Part shown: piece after piece, positions 8,078 to 15,091 of the stretch
Position numbering within the stretch: the stretch's first letter is position 1
Layout of the letters: each line of letters begins with the position of its first letter
From: Actinobacteria bacterium 13_1_40CM_66_12
Lineage (GTDB): Bacteria; Chloroflexota; Dormibacteria; Dormibacterales; Dormibacteraceae
DNA length: 34,656 nt
Reading direction: 5' to 3'
Assembly: GCA_001917895.1 (NCBI GenBank)
Contig: MNEW01000031.1
Span: 1-34,656, forward strand
Position numbers and translations under genes: made by a program
The notes under the pieces: model-generated
What the model was told of the DNA's origin: nothing
What the model saw: only the letters and a program-made list of their open reading frames with translations
Database searches by the model: none

Positions 8078-8455
8078 GTGAGCCTCTATGGGATTGTCGC
8101 GGACCTTCGCCGGAAGTACCCCACAACGGCCGGCACCGAGACCCTTGACATGGTCGTCGCCGAGCTCGGAAGAACGCGCGACAACCTGAGGGAGGCCGTC
8201 ACCAACCTCTCGACCAAACAACTGCCGCCGGGCGGTAAGCCGGTGCTGGATGAGCTGGTGGAGCGCGCCCGGGCCGACGGCGTCTACGACCTCGACTATG
8301 GGCCCGACCCGTACGACAAGCCGCCGCTCGAGCCGCTGGATGAAGGCACGGCCGGGATTGGCGCCATCCTGGTCGGGACCTCTCTCATCGGCATCCTGCT
8401 CGCCGCCGCCGCGGTGTACCTGGGCATCAACGCGATCGTGCATTCGAGTGGCTGA
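8078..8455 (+). CDS. Small single-pass membrane protein, unknown function
   Basis: A 125-residue protein starting at GTG 8078; the ATG two bases earlier is followed at once by a stop. A GAAAGA stretch about 8 bases upstream may act as a weak ribosome site. The first 90 residues are soluble and charged, with a helix VVAELGRTRDNLREAVTNL and a Pro/Asp-rich linker. A C-terminal membrane helix lies at about 95-120 (IGAILVGTSLIGILLAAAAVYLG). The stop overlaps the yajQ start by 8 bases, so the two are co-translated. No family recognised. Confidence 0.7.
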   Translation: MSLYGIVADLRRKYPTTAGTETLDMVVAELGRTRDNLREAVTNLSTKQLPPGGKPVLDELVERARADGVYDLDYGPDPYDKPPLEPLDEGTAGIGAILVGTSLIGILLAAAAVYLGINAIVHSSG

Positions 8456-8939
8456 GTTCTCGTTCGACGTCGTCTCGGAGTTCGATCCGGCGGAGCTGAC
8501 GAATGCGCTGGACCAAGCTCGGCGCGAGGTGAGCACGCGGTACGACTTCAAGGACACGCAGACGACGTTCGACCGCCAGGACCAGGTGGTCCTGATCGAC
8601 TCCGCGAGCGAAGAGCGCGCCAAGGCGGCCCTGCAGGTTTTGCGTGAGAAGGCGGCCCGGCGCCAGCTGTCGCCCAAGCTGTTCAAGGCGGACGACCCCA
8701 AGACCGTCGGCAAGGGCCGCGGCCAGATCGAGGTGCACCTCAACGCCGGCATCACCGACGAGATCGCTCGCGACCTCCGGAAGCGCATCCAGAACGTGAC
8801 TCAGAAGGTCCAGGTGAGAATCCAGGGCGACCAGCTGCGCGTGGTCGGCAAGGACAAGGACACCCTTCAGCTGGTGATGAAGAACCTTCGCGAGGCCGAG
8901 GACATCCCGGTTCCGCTTCAGTTCACGAACTACAGGTAG
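8448..8939 (+). CDS. yajQ: YajQ family nucleotide-binding protein (UPF0234/DUF520)
   Basis: A 163-residue protein starting at GTG 8448 (VAEFSFDVVSEFD). It matches the YajQ family throughout: FDVVSEFDPAELTNALDQA, REVSTRYDFK, a central KLFKADDPKTVGKG, EIARDLRKRIQN and the LQLVMKNLREAEDIPVPLQFTNYR ending. YajQ proteins are small tandem ferredoxin-like folds. Some bind c-di-GMP and act on transcription factors, others bind tRNA or GTP; which applies here cannot be told. Length and ending are complete. It overlaps the upstream membrane-protein gene and precedes hisA by 34 bases. Confidence 0.93.
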   Translation: MAEFSFDVVSEFDPAELTNALDQARREVSTRYDFKDTQTTFDRQDQVVLIDSASEERAKAALQVLREKAARRQLSPKLFKADDPKTVGKGRGQIEVHLNAGITDEIARDLRKRIQNVTQKVQVRIQGDQLRVVGKDKDTLQLVMKNLREAEDIPVPLQFTNYR

Positions 8940-8973
8940 CCCCAGATCTCGTCTCGGGCGCCAGGATAGAGGC

Positions 8974-9675
8974 GTGCTGGTCATCCCCGCGATCGACATC
9001 ATCAACGGCCAATGCGTCCGCCTGGTCCGTGGTGACTTCGACCAGCGAATGGTCTATTCGGACGACCCAGCCGTCATCGCGGTCGACTTTGCCCGCGCGG
9101 GCGCTGAGCGCCTTCACGTCGTCGACCTCGACGCGGCTCGTGGCGAGAAGGACAACCGGAGCGTCATCGAAGCGGTGATCGAAGCCGGTCTCGCTGTGCA
9201 GGTCGCCGGCGGAGTTCGCTCGATCGAGCAGGTCGAGACGTGGATCGGTGCGGGTGCCGGGTCGGTTGTGATGGGGACGGCTGCGGTCCGTGAGCCGGAG
9301 CTGCTGTCCGAGTGCGCGCGCCGCTATCCAGGCCATGTCATGGCCGCGCTCGACGTGCGCGACGGCATGCCGGCGGTGAGCGGATGGACCGAGACAGAAC
9401 CACTCGACATCGCCCAGCTCATCCCGCGTTGGAACGTCCTCCCGCTGGCCGGGATGATCCTCACATGTACGGAGCGCGACGGCACGCTCGCCGGTCCGGA
9501 CCTGTTGACGCTTTCGCGTGTGCTGGCAATGACGCACCTGCCCGTTCAGTACGGCGGCGGTATCTCGTCGCTCAACGACATCCGCAACGTTCGCGAAACC
9601 GGCGCGGCAGGTGTGATCCTCGGACGATCTCTTTATGAGGGCAAGCTCTCCCTGGAGCAAGCCCTGGCGCTGTGA
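8974..9675 (+). CDS. hisA: Phosphoribosylformimino-5-aminoimidazole carboxamide ribotide isomerase
   Basis: TIM-barrel isomerase of histidine synthesis (ProFAR to PRFAR). Length is 233 residues. The catalytic Asp of strand 1 is D8 in IPAIDI. The second catalytic Asp is in ALDVRDG. Phosphate-binding motifs are AGGVRS and YGGGISSLNDI. In strand 6 the usual TDIxRDG is TCTERDG, so the Asp after Thr is Cys. The start is GTG 8974. It is orphaned: no other his gene lies within the window, and its stop overlaps the start of a lipoprotein gene as GTGA. A dual HisA/TrpF (PriA) role is possible but not supported by any residue I can point to. Confidence 0.9.
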   Translation: MLVIPAIDIINGQCVRLVRGDFDQRMVYSDDPAVIAVDFARAGAERLHVVDLDAARGEKDNRSVIEAVIEAGLAVQVAGGVRSIEQVETWIGAGAGSVVMGTAAVREPELLSECARRYPGHVMAALDVRDGMPAVSGWTETEPLDIAQLIPRWNVLPLAGMILTCTERDGTLAGPDLLTLSRVLAMTHLPVQYGGGISSLNDIRNVRETGAAGVILGRSLYEGKLSLEQALAL

Positions 9676-10079
9676 CCGCCATTCGGCGGACCTGCGCCCT
9701 CGCCGCGCTCGCAGCCCTTGTCGTGTGCGCCTGTGGTGGCCGCGAGAGCCCGGACGACAACGGCTTTCACCAGGACGTCGTCAACGCCACCAACGGTGCT
9801 GAGGTCACGTTTGACGCGACCGTGCTGACGGACCCGATGGAGTCGGGAGGACACGAGCGCTTCGAAGTGAAGGCCGCTACCAGCGAGTCGCTCGAGATCG
9901 ACCACAACACGACCCTCGCCCCGTCGGTTCCCATCCATGCGGGCGATGCGATCATCGTTCACGGGGAGCTGTACATCGATCCAGGCCCGCGCATCGGAGT
10001 TCACTGCACGCACGCGCACACGTCCAGCGGCTGCCCGAACCCAGGCTGGATCGAGTTCGCCAATAATTACTACGAATGA
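9672..10079 (+). CDS. DUF3465-like lipoprotein
   Basis: A 135-residue secreted lipoprotein candidate. The N-terminus has RR, then a hydrophobic stretch and a lipobox ending VCAC, with lipidation at C21 or possibly C19. The mature part contains HERFEVKA, LEIDHNTTLAPSVPIHAGDAIIVHGEL, CTHAH and PGWIEFANNYYE. The HxRF, HN..LAP, and W-containing ending resemble DUF3465 proteins, small periplasmic beta-barrel (OB-like) domains of unknown role (recalled family, moderate certainty). The start is GTG 9672, overlapping the hisA stop. Its stop overlaps the next ATG (ATGA). Confidence 0.7.
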   Translation: MTAIRRTCALAALAALVVCACGGRESPDDNGFHQDVVNATNGAEVTFDATVLTDPMESGGHERFEVKAATSESLEIDHNTTLAPSVPIHAGDAIIVHGELYIDPGPRIGVHCTHAHTSSGCPNPGWIEFANNYYE

Positions 10080-10237
10080 CGACGAGTAAAGAGCCGGCCC
10101 GATCCAGCTTTCTAGTGAACCTCCGAGCGGGCAACTATGGCTTCTTCGAAAGGACCGGAAAGTTGTTCAGCAACGTCGGGCGAAAAGTCGCGCGACGGTC
10201 AGCTTGCTGCGGGAACTACGGCGATCCCGGTTGTTGA
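10076..10237 (+). CDS. 53-residue basic peptide with C-terminal CCGNYGDPGC motif
   Basis: A short reading frame whose ATG (10076) overlaps the TGA of the DUF3465-like gene as ATGA, the same coupling used along this operon, and which ends at TGA 10237. The product has a polar start, a GNYGFFERTGKLF segment, a basic helix-like NVGRKVARR, and a Cys-rich end at residues 44-53 (C44, C45, C53) containing the string CCGNYGDPGC. GNYG occurs twice (residues 19-22 and 46-49). There is no signal peptide. Such an ending suggests metal or cofactor binding, a disulfide, or a processed peptide; none is shown. I recognise no named family. Confidence 0.6.
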   Translation: MTTSKEPARSSFLVNLRAGNYGFFERTGKLFSNVGRKVARRSACCGNYGDPGC

Positions 10238-10286
10238 ATGACCGTCGCCGAGGCCCGTGCGGCCGGCCTGATCAAGCAATAAATAG

Positions 10287-10955
10287 CTACGTCTTGCGCG
10301 CGACCTTCCAGGCCGTCGCCTGCGCGATGGGCCGGACCACGATCTCGTCGATGTCGACGTGCGCCGGGCGCGTGACCGCGTAGACGATGCAGTCCGCGAT
10401 ATCGGCGGCGACGAGTGGCTTCACGCCCTGATAGACCTTCTTCGCCGCCTGACGATCGCCGTGGAACCTCACGATGCTGAACTCGGTTTCGACCATTCCG
10501 GGCATGACCTCAGTGACCCTGATGGGCTCGCCATTCAGCTCCAGCCGCAACGTCCGCGAGATTGCATGCACCGCGTGCTTGCTCGCGGTGTAGCCCGCAC
10601 CGCCCACATACGTCTCGAAACCGGCGATCGATCCCAGGTTGACGATGTGTCCGTGCCTGGCCTTGCGCAGCAGCGGTATGAGGCCCCTGGCGAGGCCCGC
10701 GTTATTCACAAGCACATCGATGCGGCCGAATTTTTTCTGTACCTCCCCGACGAACGCATTGATGCTGTCGAGGTTCGTCACATCCAGGGGGAGGGCCAGG
10801 CCGCGCTCCCCCACCACCCTCTGGACCCGCTCCACGCGCCGCGCGCCAGCCACGATCCGATAACCGAGGCGTCCCAGGGCCACGACGGTCGCGGCGCCGA
10901 TCCCAGACGAAGCACCCGTGACCACCGCCACCGGCCTGTAATTGCTCGCCATCAT
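10287..10955 (-). CDS. Short-chain dehydrogenase with internal deletion
   Basis: NAD(P)-dependent SDR of the classical type (YdfG-like), 222 residues from ATG 10955. A good site (GGAGAGAA) precedes that ATG, so the upstream TTG is not needed. Cofactor motif TGASSGIG is at 13-20, DVT at 58-60, NNAG at 84-87, catalytic Ser109, Tyr122 and Lys126 (YTASK). Between NNAGLARGL and IPLLRKARHGHIVN about 29-30 residues are missing compared with family members: the helix carrying the (D/T)NxxG motif with the fourth catalytic residue, Asn. The loss is in frame. Without that helix the fold and dimer interface should be compromised, so it is probably inactive, or the assembly is faulty here. It is convergent with the small peptide gene. 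Confidence 0.8.
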   Translation of the reverse strand: MMASNYRPVAVVTGASSGIGAATVVALGRLGYRIVAGARRVERVQRVVGERGLALPLDVTNLDSINAFVGEVQKKFGRIDVLVNNAGLARGLIPLLRKARHGHIVNLGSIAGFETYVGGAGYTASKHAVHAISRTLRLELNGEPIRVTEVMPGMVETEFSIVRFHGDRQAAKKVYQGVKPLVAADIADCIVYAVTRPAHVDIDEIVVRPIAQATAWKVARKT

Positions 10956-11009
10956 TTCTCTCCGCTTGAACGGCTGTCGCGACGCCGCCAAGAATGTACG
11001 CTAGGAACA

Positions 11010-11474
11010 ATGCTCGAGGTGCTGGTGGGGCTCGTCGCCGGTCTGCTCGTGCTGGCGGGAGTCGTCGTCATGCTCGGGCCGAACGCGAAAAGGCTTGTCC
11101 GGCGCGTGAACGGTTTGCGGCGCCGCCATCCATCGCTTTCCGTGTTCCAGCCGACGCGGACGCGCGACATAACGGCTTCCGGCCTCAATCCCAAAACCCA
11201 GCGCGTGCTGGAAGCGGCCTCACGTCTTGGTAGCTGGCTGCGCGCGCACAACCATGAAGAGTTCTCGCGCGAACTTCGCAACGCAGCCGGTCGGCTGACC
11301 AGCGATGAGCCCGCGGGCCTCTATGCGATGCAGACCGTGCTGCGCCGCCTGCGCTCGCTGAGCTTCGACGATCACGCCGCGCAGGAGCGCTTGAAGGGCC
11401 TTTCGAACGAGCTTCGCAAGGCGGTGCAGGATCGTTTCGAGCAGCTGGAGCTGCTGCCCTTCCGCCGACCGTAG
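11010..11474 (+). CDS. Membrane-anchored helical protein, unknown function
   Basis: A 154-residue protein starting at ATG 11010, with AGGA 4 bases upstream. An N-terminal membrane helix (about 2-25, LVGLVAGLLVLAGVVVML) is followed by a basic patch (KRLVRRVNGLRRRH), giving an N-out, cytoplasm-facing anchor. The rest is charged and mostly helical, ending DRFEQLELLPFRRP. It has no enzyme motif or known family. It is divergent from the SDR (55 bp between starts) and convergent with the next minus-strand gene, so it appears to be a single-gene unit. Confidence 0.65.
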   Translation: MLEVLVGLVAGLLVLAGVVVMLGPNAKRLVRRVNGLRRRHPSLSVFQPTRTRDITASGLNPKTQRVLEAASRLGSWLRAHNHEEFSRELRNAAGRLTSDEPAGLYAMQTVLRRLRSLSFDDHAAQERLKGLSNELRKAVQDRFEQLELLPFRRP

Positions 11475-11504
11475 CCTTACCGGGCCGTGCGGCGTTACAT
11501 CTGT

Positions 11505-11566
11505 GTGCGAGCGGTCACAGCACTCCTCATCTGAACGTTTTCCCGGGTCTCCCCCAGCGCTCGCAC
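11505..11566. terminator. Long-loop inverted repeat between convergent genes
   Basis: GTGCGAGCG (11505-11513) and CGCTCGCAC (11558-11566) are perfect 9-bp complements separated by 44 bases. They sit in the 107-bp gap between two convergent genes, where a bidirectional terminator is expected. The long loop and lack of a T-run make this a weak call. Nothing else is seen in the gap. Confidence 0.25.
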
Positions 11567-11581
11567 GCCAGCTTCGCTCCG

Positions 11582-12103
11582 TCAGATCGGGTCGCGGTTC
11601 AGGACCTCAGGCCGGAACTCGCGCACAAGCTCCAGCTCTGACGGTGCGATGAGGCAGAACTCGGGCGGCGGCCCAAGCACCATCATCCGCCTCCAGAGGC
11701 TGGTCTTCGGCCGGCTCGTGTACTGCTTCATCTGCTCGTAAAGATCCGCGTAGCCCATGCCGTGGGGTTTCGAGAAATCGATCTCGAAGCCGGACCCGGG
11801 CAGGGGCTCCCCGCCCGAGAGGCTGTACAGCTTGCCGGCGAAGTCGACTGCCATCCGGGCGGCGGCGTCGTGGGACGGCGTCCGAGCGCCGGTGACGGCC
11901 GCCTCGTTGAGCATATCCAGGGCGGCCGAGCTGTCGACGAGGTACCAGTCGCTGTAGCGGTCGCCGACTCTGAACGTCGATGAGCTGATGAATCCCTTAG
12001 GCGGCGAGCTCGCGAGCGCGACGTGGAAGCGCTTCAGCACGGCCTCGTACTCAGCGACGTCGACGCCGTCCGCTGGTCGATGGCTGAAGACGTAGGCAAG
12101 CAT
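11582..12103 (-). CDS. Conserved protein of unknown function (173 aa)
   Basis: Starts at ATG 12103 (MLAYVFSHRPADGVDVAEYE), overlapping the upstream SRPBCC gene stop by one base (TGATG). Features are an early FHVALASSPPKGF motif, SDWYLVDSSAALDMLNEAAV, a SKPHGMGYADLYEQM segment and a LWRRMMVLGPPPEFCL block. The pattern of a single alpha/beta domain with DWYLV resembles a soil actinobacterial/Chloroflexota family of uncharacterised proteins that I remember but cannot name. There is no signal peptide or membrane helix. Coupling to an SRPBCC protein suggests a shared small-molecule-related role (inference only). Confidence 0.7.
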   Translation of the reverse strand: MLAYVFSHRPADGVDVAEYEAVLKRFHVALASSPPKGFISSSTFRVGDRYSDWYLVDSSAALDMLNEAAVTGARTPSHDAAARMAVDFAGKLYSLSGGEPLPGSGFEIDFSKPHGMGYADLYEQMKQYTSRPKTSLWRRMMVLGPPPEFCLIAPSELELVREFRPEVLNRDPI

Positions 12104-12585
12104 CAGCGTTTGACCGGCTTGGTGGCTCGCGAAGCTTTCGGTCCCTTGCCCGACTCGATGTACTTCTTCAGCGCCGCCATGTTCTGACGAATGCCCTCCG
12201 CGTACTGGCCCGAGAGCAAGCCGCCCGTGAAGCGCAGCAACCCGGTCAGCTCGTAATCCATCTCGTACACGACGTGGGTCCAACCATCCTTCTCCGTGTA
12301 CGTGTAGGACCACTTGCCCTTCAACGGCCCGCGAACGAACGTGCCCGCGCACTTCTTCGGCTTGGTGTAGACGCTTTGCTCAACCTCGAGCGTCTCTTTG
12401 AACCCGCCGGGGAGCGCGAGGTGATAGCGGTAGCGCGTGCCCTTTCCCGGCGGATCGTTGTCGAGCTTGTCGATCTTCGCTACGTAGCTCGACCACTTCG
12501 GCGCGTTGGTCGCATCCTCCTGCACCACCGCCCAGACACGTTCCGCCGGCGCATCGATGTCGACTTCCTCTCGCAGCCTCGTCAC
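12103..12585 (-). CDS. SRPBCC-family (polyketide cyclase/START-like) protein
   Basis: A 160-residue protein from GTG 12585 (TRLREEVDIDAPAERVWAVV). The opening IDAPAERVWAVVQED is the classic SRPBCC start strand-helix. It continues with a beta-rich middle (TRYRYHLALPGG, WSYTYTEKDGWTHVVYEMDYEL) and a long C-terminal helix (GIRQNMAALKKYIESG), the Bet v 1-like fold that encloses hydrophobic ligands. A basic tail (KASRATKPVKR) follows. It is divergent from the MFS gene: the two start codons are only 18 bp apart, so promoters must overlap coding sequence or transcripts must be leaderless. It is coupled downstream to the 173-residue protein. Confidence 0.8.
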   Translation of the reverse strand: MTRLREEVDIDAPAERVWAVVQEDATNAPKWSSYVAKIDKLDNDPPGKGTRYRYHLALPGGFKETLEVEQSVYTKPKKCAGTFVRGPLKGKWSYTYTEKDGWTHVVYEMDYELTGLLRFTGGLLSGQYAEGIRQNMAALKKYIESGKGPKASRATKPVKR

Positions 12586-12603
12586 CCTGCGATTATCAAC
12601 CGG

Positions 12604-13839
12604 GTGAGCATCCCTCCCCGACCCGCAAGGGCACGAGGACTGGGAGCGCTCCGGCACCGAAACTACCGGCTGTTTCTGACCGGACAGATCATCTCGACGG
12701 TCGGGACCTGGATGCAGAGCGTCGCCATGCCGTGGCTCGCGCTCGAGCTCACGCACAGCGGCCTCCTGGTCGGGCTCGTCCTCGCCACCCAGTTCACGCC
12801 CGTGCTCCTGGGCAGCCAGCTCGGAGGAATCGTGGCGGACCGGTACCACAAGCGCAATGTGCTCCTGGCCACCCAGTCGCTGTTCACACTCCCGTCGTTC
12901 GCTCTATTTGCACTTTCCGCCACCGGCCACGCGCAGTACTGGATGGTTTTGGTGGCAGCGGCGGCGACGGGCACGATCAACCTCTTTGACGTCCCGGCGC
13001 GCCAGTCCTTCGTGATCGAGATGGTCGGCCGCCAGGACCTCATGAATGCCATCGCGCTCAACTCGTCGGTCTTCAACGCAGCAGCCGTGATCGGTCCATC
13101 GATCGCGGGGCTGATAATCGGCGCGGTCGGCGTTCCGCTCTGCTTCCTGGCCAACTCGGTCAGCTATCTGGCGGCGGTGGGCGCGCTCCTGATGATGAAG
13201 GACCTGCCGGCGGTCGTCCCCGAGCGGCCGGCCCAACCCTGGCTCGAACGAATCGCGCAAGGCGCGTCGTATGCGCGAAAGGAACCCGTGGTCGGAATGC
13301 TGCTCGTCGCGGTCGCCGTTTTCTCGCTCTTTGCGATGAATCGCTTGACGCTGATCCCGCTCTTCGCCGACCAGGTGCTCCACGTCGGCGCTCGGGGCTT
13401 CGGTTTCCTCTTGGGCTCGATGGGCCTGGGCGCACTCGCTGGTGCGCTGACCCTGGCGTATTCATCGTCGCTCGGCGCAAATCCGCGGCGGCAGTTCTGG
13501 ATGGCCATGATCTGGGTGGGGGCGCTGCTCGTCTTTTCGGTGTCGAGGGTTTATGGGCTCTCGCTGATCGCCCTGTTCGTCGCGGGCTACTGCCAGATCT
13601 CGTTCGTAGCCACCGCCAACAACCGCATCCAGACCATCGCACCGGACAACCTTCGCGGCCGCGTCATGGCCCTGTACGCGCAAGCACTGATCGGGGTCGG
13701 GCCGATCGGCAGCCTGCAGGCCGGCGCGGTCGCAACGCTTCTAGGGGCCCCGGGCGCGATGGCGATCGGTGCTGTTGTCGCCGGGGCGGTGATCGTCTGG
13801 ATCCGGCTCTACCGCCCGGAGGTCTTCGCTCCTACCTAG
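12604..13839 (+). CDS. MFS transporter, EntS/MFS_3-like
   Basis: A 411-residue major facilitator, about 12 membrane helices. The start is GTG 12604 (SIPPRPARARGLGALRHRNYRLF). The HRNYRLFLTGQIISTVGTWMQSVAMPWL opening and the loop DRYHKRNVLLATQ after helix 2 are typical of MFS_3 (enterobactin-exporter-like) proteins. So are FDVPARQSFVIEMV and the C-half ATANNRIQTIAPDNLRGRVMALY. The likely role is export of a small molecule or drug through the inner membrane by proton exchange; the substrate is unknown. Its stop lies just 1 codon from the convergent SpoIIM-like gene stop (4-base overlap at 13836-13839). Confidence 0.88.
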   Translation: MSIPPRPARARGLGALRHRNYRLFLTGQIISTVGTWMQSVAMPWLALELTHSGLLVGLVLATQFTPVLLGSQLGGIVADRYHKRNVLLATQSLFTLPSFALFALSATGHAQYWMVLVAAAATGTINLFDVPARQSFVIEMVGRQDLMNAIALNSSVFNAAAVIGPSIAGLIIGAVGVPLCFLANSVSYLAAVGALLMMKDLPAVVPERPAQPWLERIAQGASYARKEPVVGMLLVAVAVFSLFAMNRLTLIPLFADQVLHVGARGFGFLLGSMGLGALAGALTLAYSSSLGANPRRQFWMAMIWVGALLVFSVSRVYGLSLIALFVAGYCQISFVATANNRIQTIAPDNLRGRVMALYAQALIGVGPIGSLQAGAVATLLGAPGAMAIGAVVAGAVIVWIRLYRPEVFAPT

Positions 13840-14327
13840 CCAAAGCGCACCTCGACGATCGCTGCGAGCGCGAGGGCCGGGACGATCCATCGAAGCGAGC
13901 GCATGTAATCGGCGACCGCGGCCAGGATGCGGGCGGTCCATCCTCCCTCGGGCTCCATATGAATGGCCGAGGCCCCGATCTGGATCACCAGCCCGCCGGC
14001 CACGATCGCGGCCGGGATCTCGAGCAGGCCGTTCGGAACGACGCCGCCGAGCGCCACGCTCCACGACGTAAGCGCAGCCGCGTAGCCGAGCAGGAAGCCG
14101 GGCAGGAATGTGAGTGCGAAGCCGCTCAGACCGGCGGTGAATACGGCCAACACCGCCGCGAGCAGGAAGGCGAGCAGGTTGTGGCCGAAGATGCCGATGA
14201 TCTCTTGGCCCTGGGTCGCGCCGCCGGATGCATTTATAAGGCTCGAAAGCACGGGCTTGAAAGCCCGACCGGCCAGCGTCTCAGCCACACCAGGCGGACG
14301 ATTCCCGGCCGGCCACCAAAGCTCCAT
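13836..14327 (-). CDS. SpoIIM-like membrane protein, N-terminus disrupted
   Basis: Up to 163 residues from ATG 14327. The C-terminal 110 residues match the SpoIIM family pattern: a GHNLLAFLLAAVLAVF helix, GFLLGYAAALTSWSVALGGVVPNGLLEIPAAIVAGGLVIQIG with the conserved (P)xGxLEIPA core, and a last helix (RWIVPALALAAIVEV). The usual N-terminal membrane helix is absent. The first 30 residues (WWPAGNRPPGVAETL) are read out of frame inside the 3' end of the permease gene, which it overlaps by 94 bases. The overlap contains a 14-bp tandem repeat; removing one copy joins the two reading frames. The annotated start is therefore doubtful. It probably belongs with the ABC exporter. Confidence 0.6.
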   Translation of the reverse strand: MELWWPAGNRPPGVAETLAGRAFKPVLSSLINASGGATQGQEIIGIFGHNLLAFLLAAVLAVFTAGLSGFALTFLPGFLLGYAAALTSWSVALGGVVPNGLLEIPAAIVAGGLVIQIGASAIHMEPEGGWTARILAAVADYMRSLRWIVPALALAAIVEVRFG

Positions 14328-15091
14328 CTCACCGCCGCCATCGCACGCCGGAGCGGTTTACGCAACCCGACCTCACGCGCCAGCAACGCCTCGCGCGAGA
14401 ATCCGGCGAGTCCCATCCGCAAGAGGACCACGGCGAGGACGATCATCAGAGCCGCGAATCCCCACAGGAACTCGGGCCGGCCGATGAGGATGAGCGCCGC
14501 CTCGACCTGAAGGACGACGGACATCGGCAGGATGATGAAGGAGGCCATCACGTTGGCCGCCCGCATCGTTCGCGCGTTGAGGCTGATGATCACCGCGCCC
14601 GCGACCATCGCCGCCACCTGACAGATCGTCGACACCGCCAGCGCCACCAGCACACCGAGCGGGAAGTAACCAAGGCCCGGAAAGACCGCCAAGCAGTAGA
14701 CGATCAAGCCGCCGTAGCACAGGCCGAGCGAGACCACGAGCACGGCCGCGACCTTGCCTGCGTAGACCTCCGCCTCTCTCAGCGGCGTCGACAGGAGCAC
14801 CTCCAGCGTCGTGCGCTCGCGTTCTCCCACGAAGGCCTCCAGCGCGAGCACCAACGAGAAGCTCGCCGGAATGAAGACGACGAAGAACGCGCCCACGACA
14901 GCCAGCCGGTTGACGACCGCCGTACCGCCACCGAAATACGCAAGGGCGCGGATGCCGATCGCGCTGGCGATCGGTATCGCCACGGTGAGCGCGACCATGG
15001 CCAGGATGAGGCGCAGCTCGCTGGTCGCGTCGCGCAAGTCGCGCCGCGCCACGAGCGCAGCCTTATGCCGATCGAGGTTCAGCAAGCTCAT
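14234..15091 (-). CDS. ABC-2 type exporter permease
   Basis: A 285-residue membrane protein with about six helices. Recognisable parts are the amphipathic start (VARRDLRDATSELRLILAMVAL), AFVGERERTTLEVLLSTPLREAEVYAGKV (about 88-116), the hallmark of NatB-like ABC-2 permeases, and late hydrophobic helices. A natural-looking permease ending is FSREALLARE (compare LFTREALLTRS of the other permease at 25.6 kb), but the frame continues about 38 residues with VGLRKPLRRAMAAVRWSF and ends SSPCFRAL. This extra tail may be a displaced SpoIIM N-terminus (see the 14-bp repeat). The start ATG 15091 overlaps the ATPase stop by 29 bases. Confidence 0.8.
   Translation of the reverse strand: MSLLNLDRHKAALVARRDLRDATSELRLILAMVALTVAIPIASAIGIRALAYFGGGTAVVNRLAVVGAFFVVFIPASFSLVLALEAFVGERERTTLEVLLSTPLREAEVYAGKVAAVLVVSLGLCYGGLIVYCLAVFPGLGYFPLGVLVALAVSTICQVAAMVAGAVIISLNARTMRAANVMASFIILPMSVVLQVEAALILIGRPEFLWGFAALMIVLAVVLLRMGLAGFSREALLAREVGLRKPLRRAMAAVRWSFGGRPGIVRLVWLRRWPVGLSSPCFRAL
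14240..14267. repeat. 14-bp tandem repeat with hairpin inside the permease/SpoIIM overlap
   Basis: GGCTCGAAAGCACG (14240-14253) is followed directly by GGCTTGAAAGCCCG (14254-14267), matching at 12 of 14 positions. The second unit overlaps a perfect hairpin, CGGGCT-TGAA-AGCCCG (14252-14267). Fourteen is not a multiple of three. On the minus strand, deleting one unit makes the permease frame (PVGLSS) run straight into the SpoIIM frame (LINASGG). Confidence 0.6.

Noticed and set aside
10238..10282. 14-residue ORF (MTVAEARAAGLIKQ) directly after the 53-residue peptide stop
   Set aside because: Adjacent ATG but too short, GC-biased like random sequence here, and in a convergent gap; no independent support.
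12274..12603. Upstream in-frame extension of the MFS gene
   Set aside because: It would run antisense through the SRPBCC gene; family alignment begins at HRNYRLF, just after GTG 12604.
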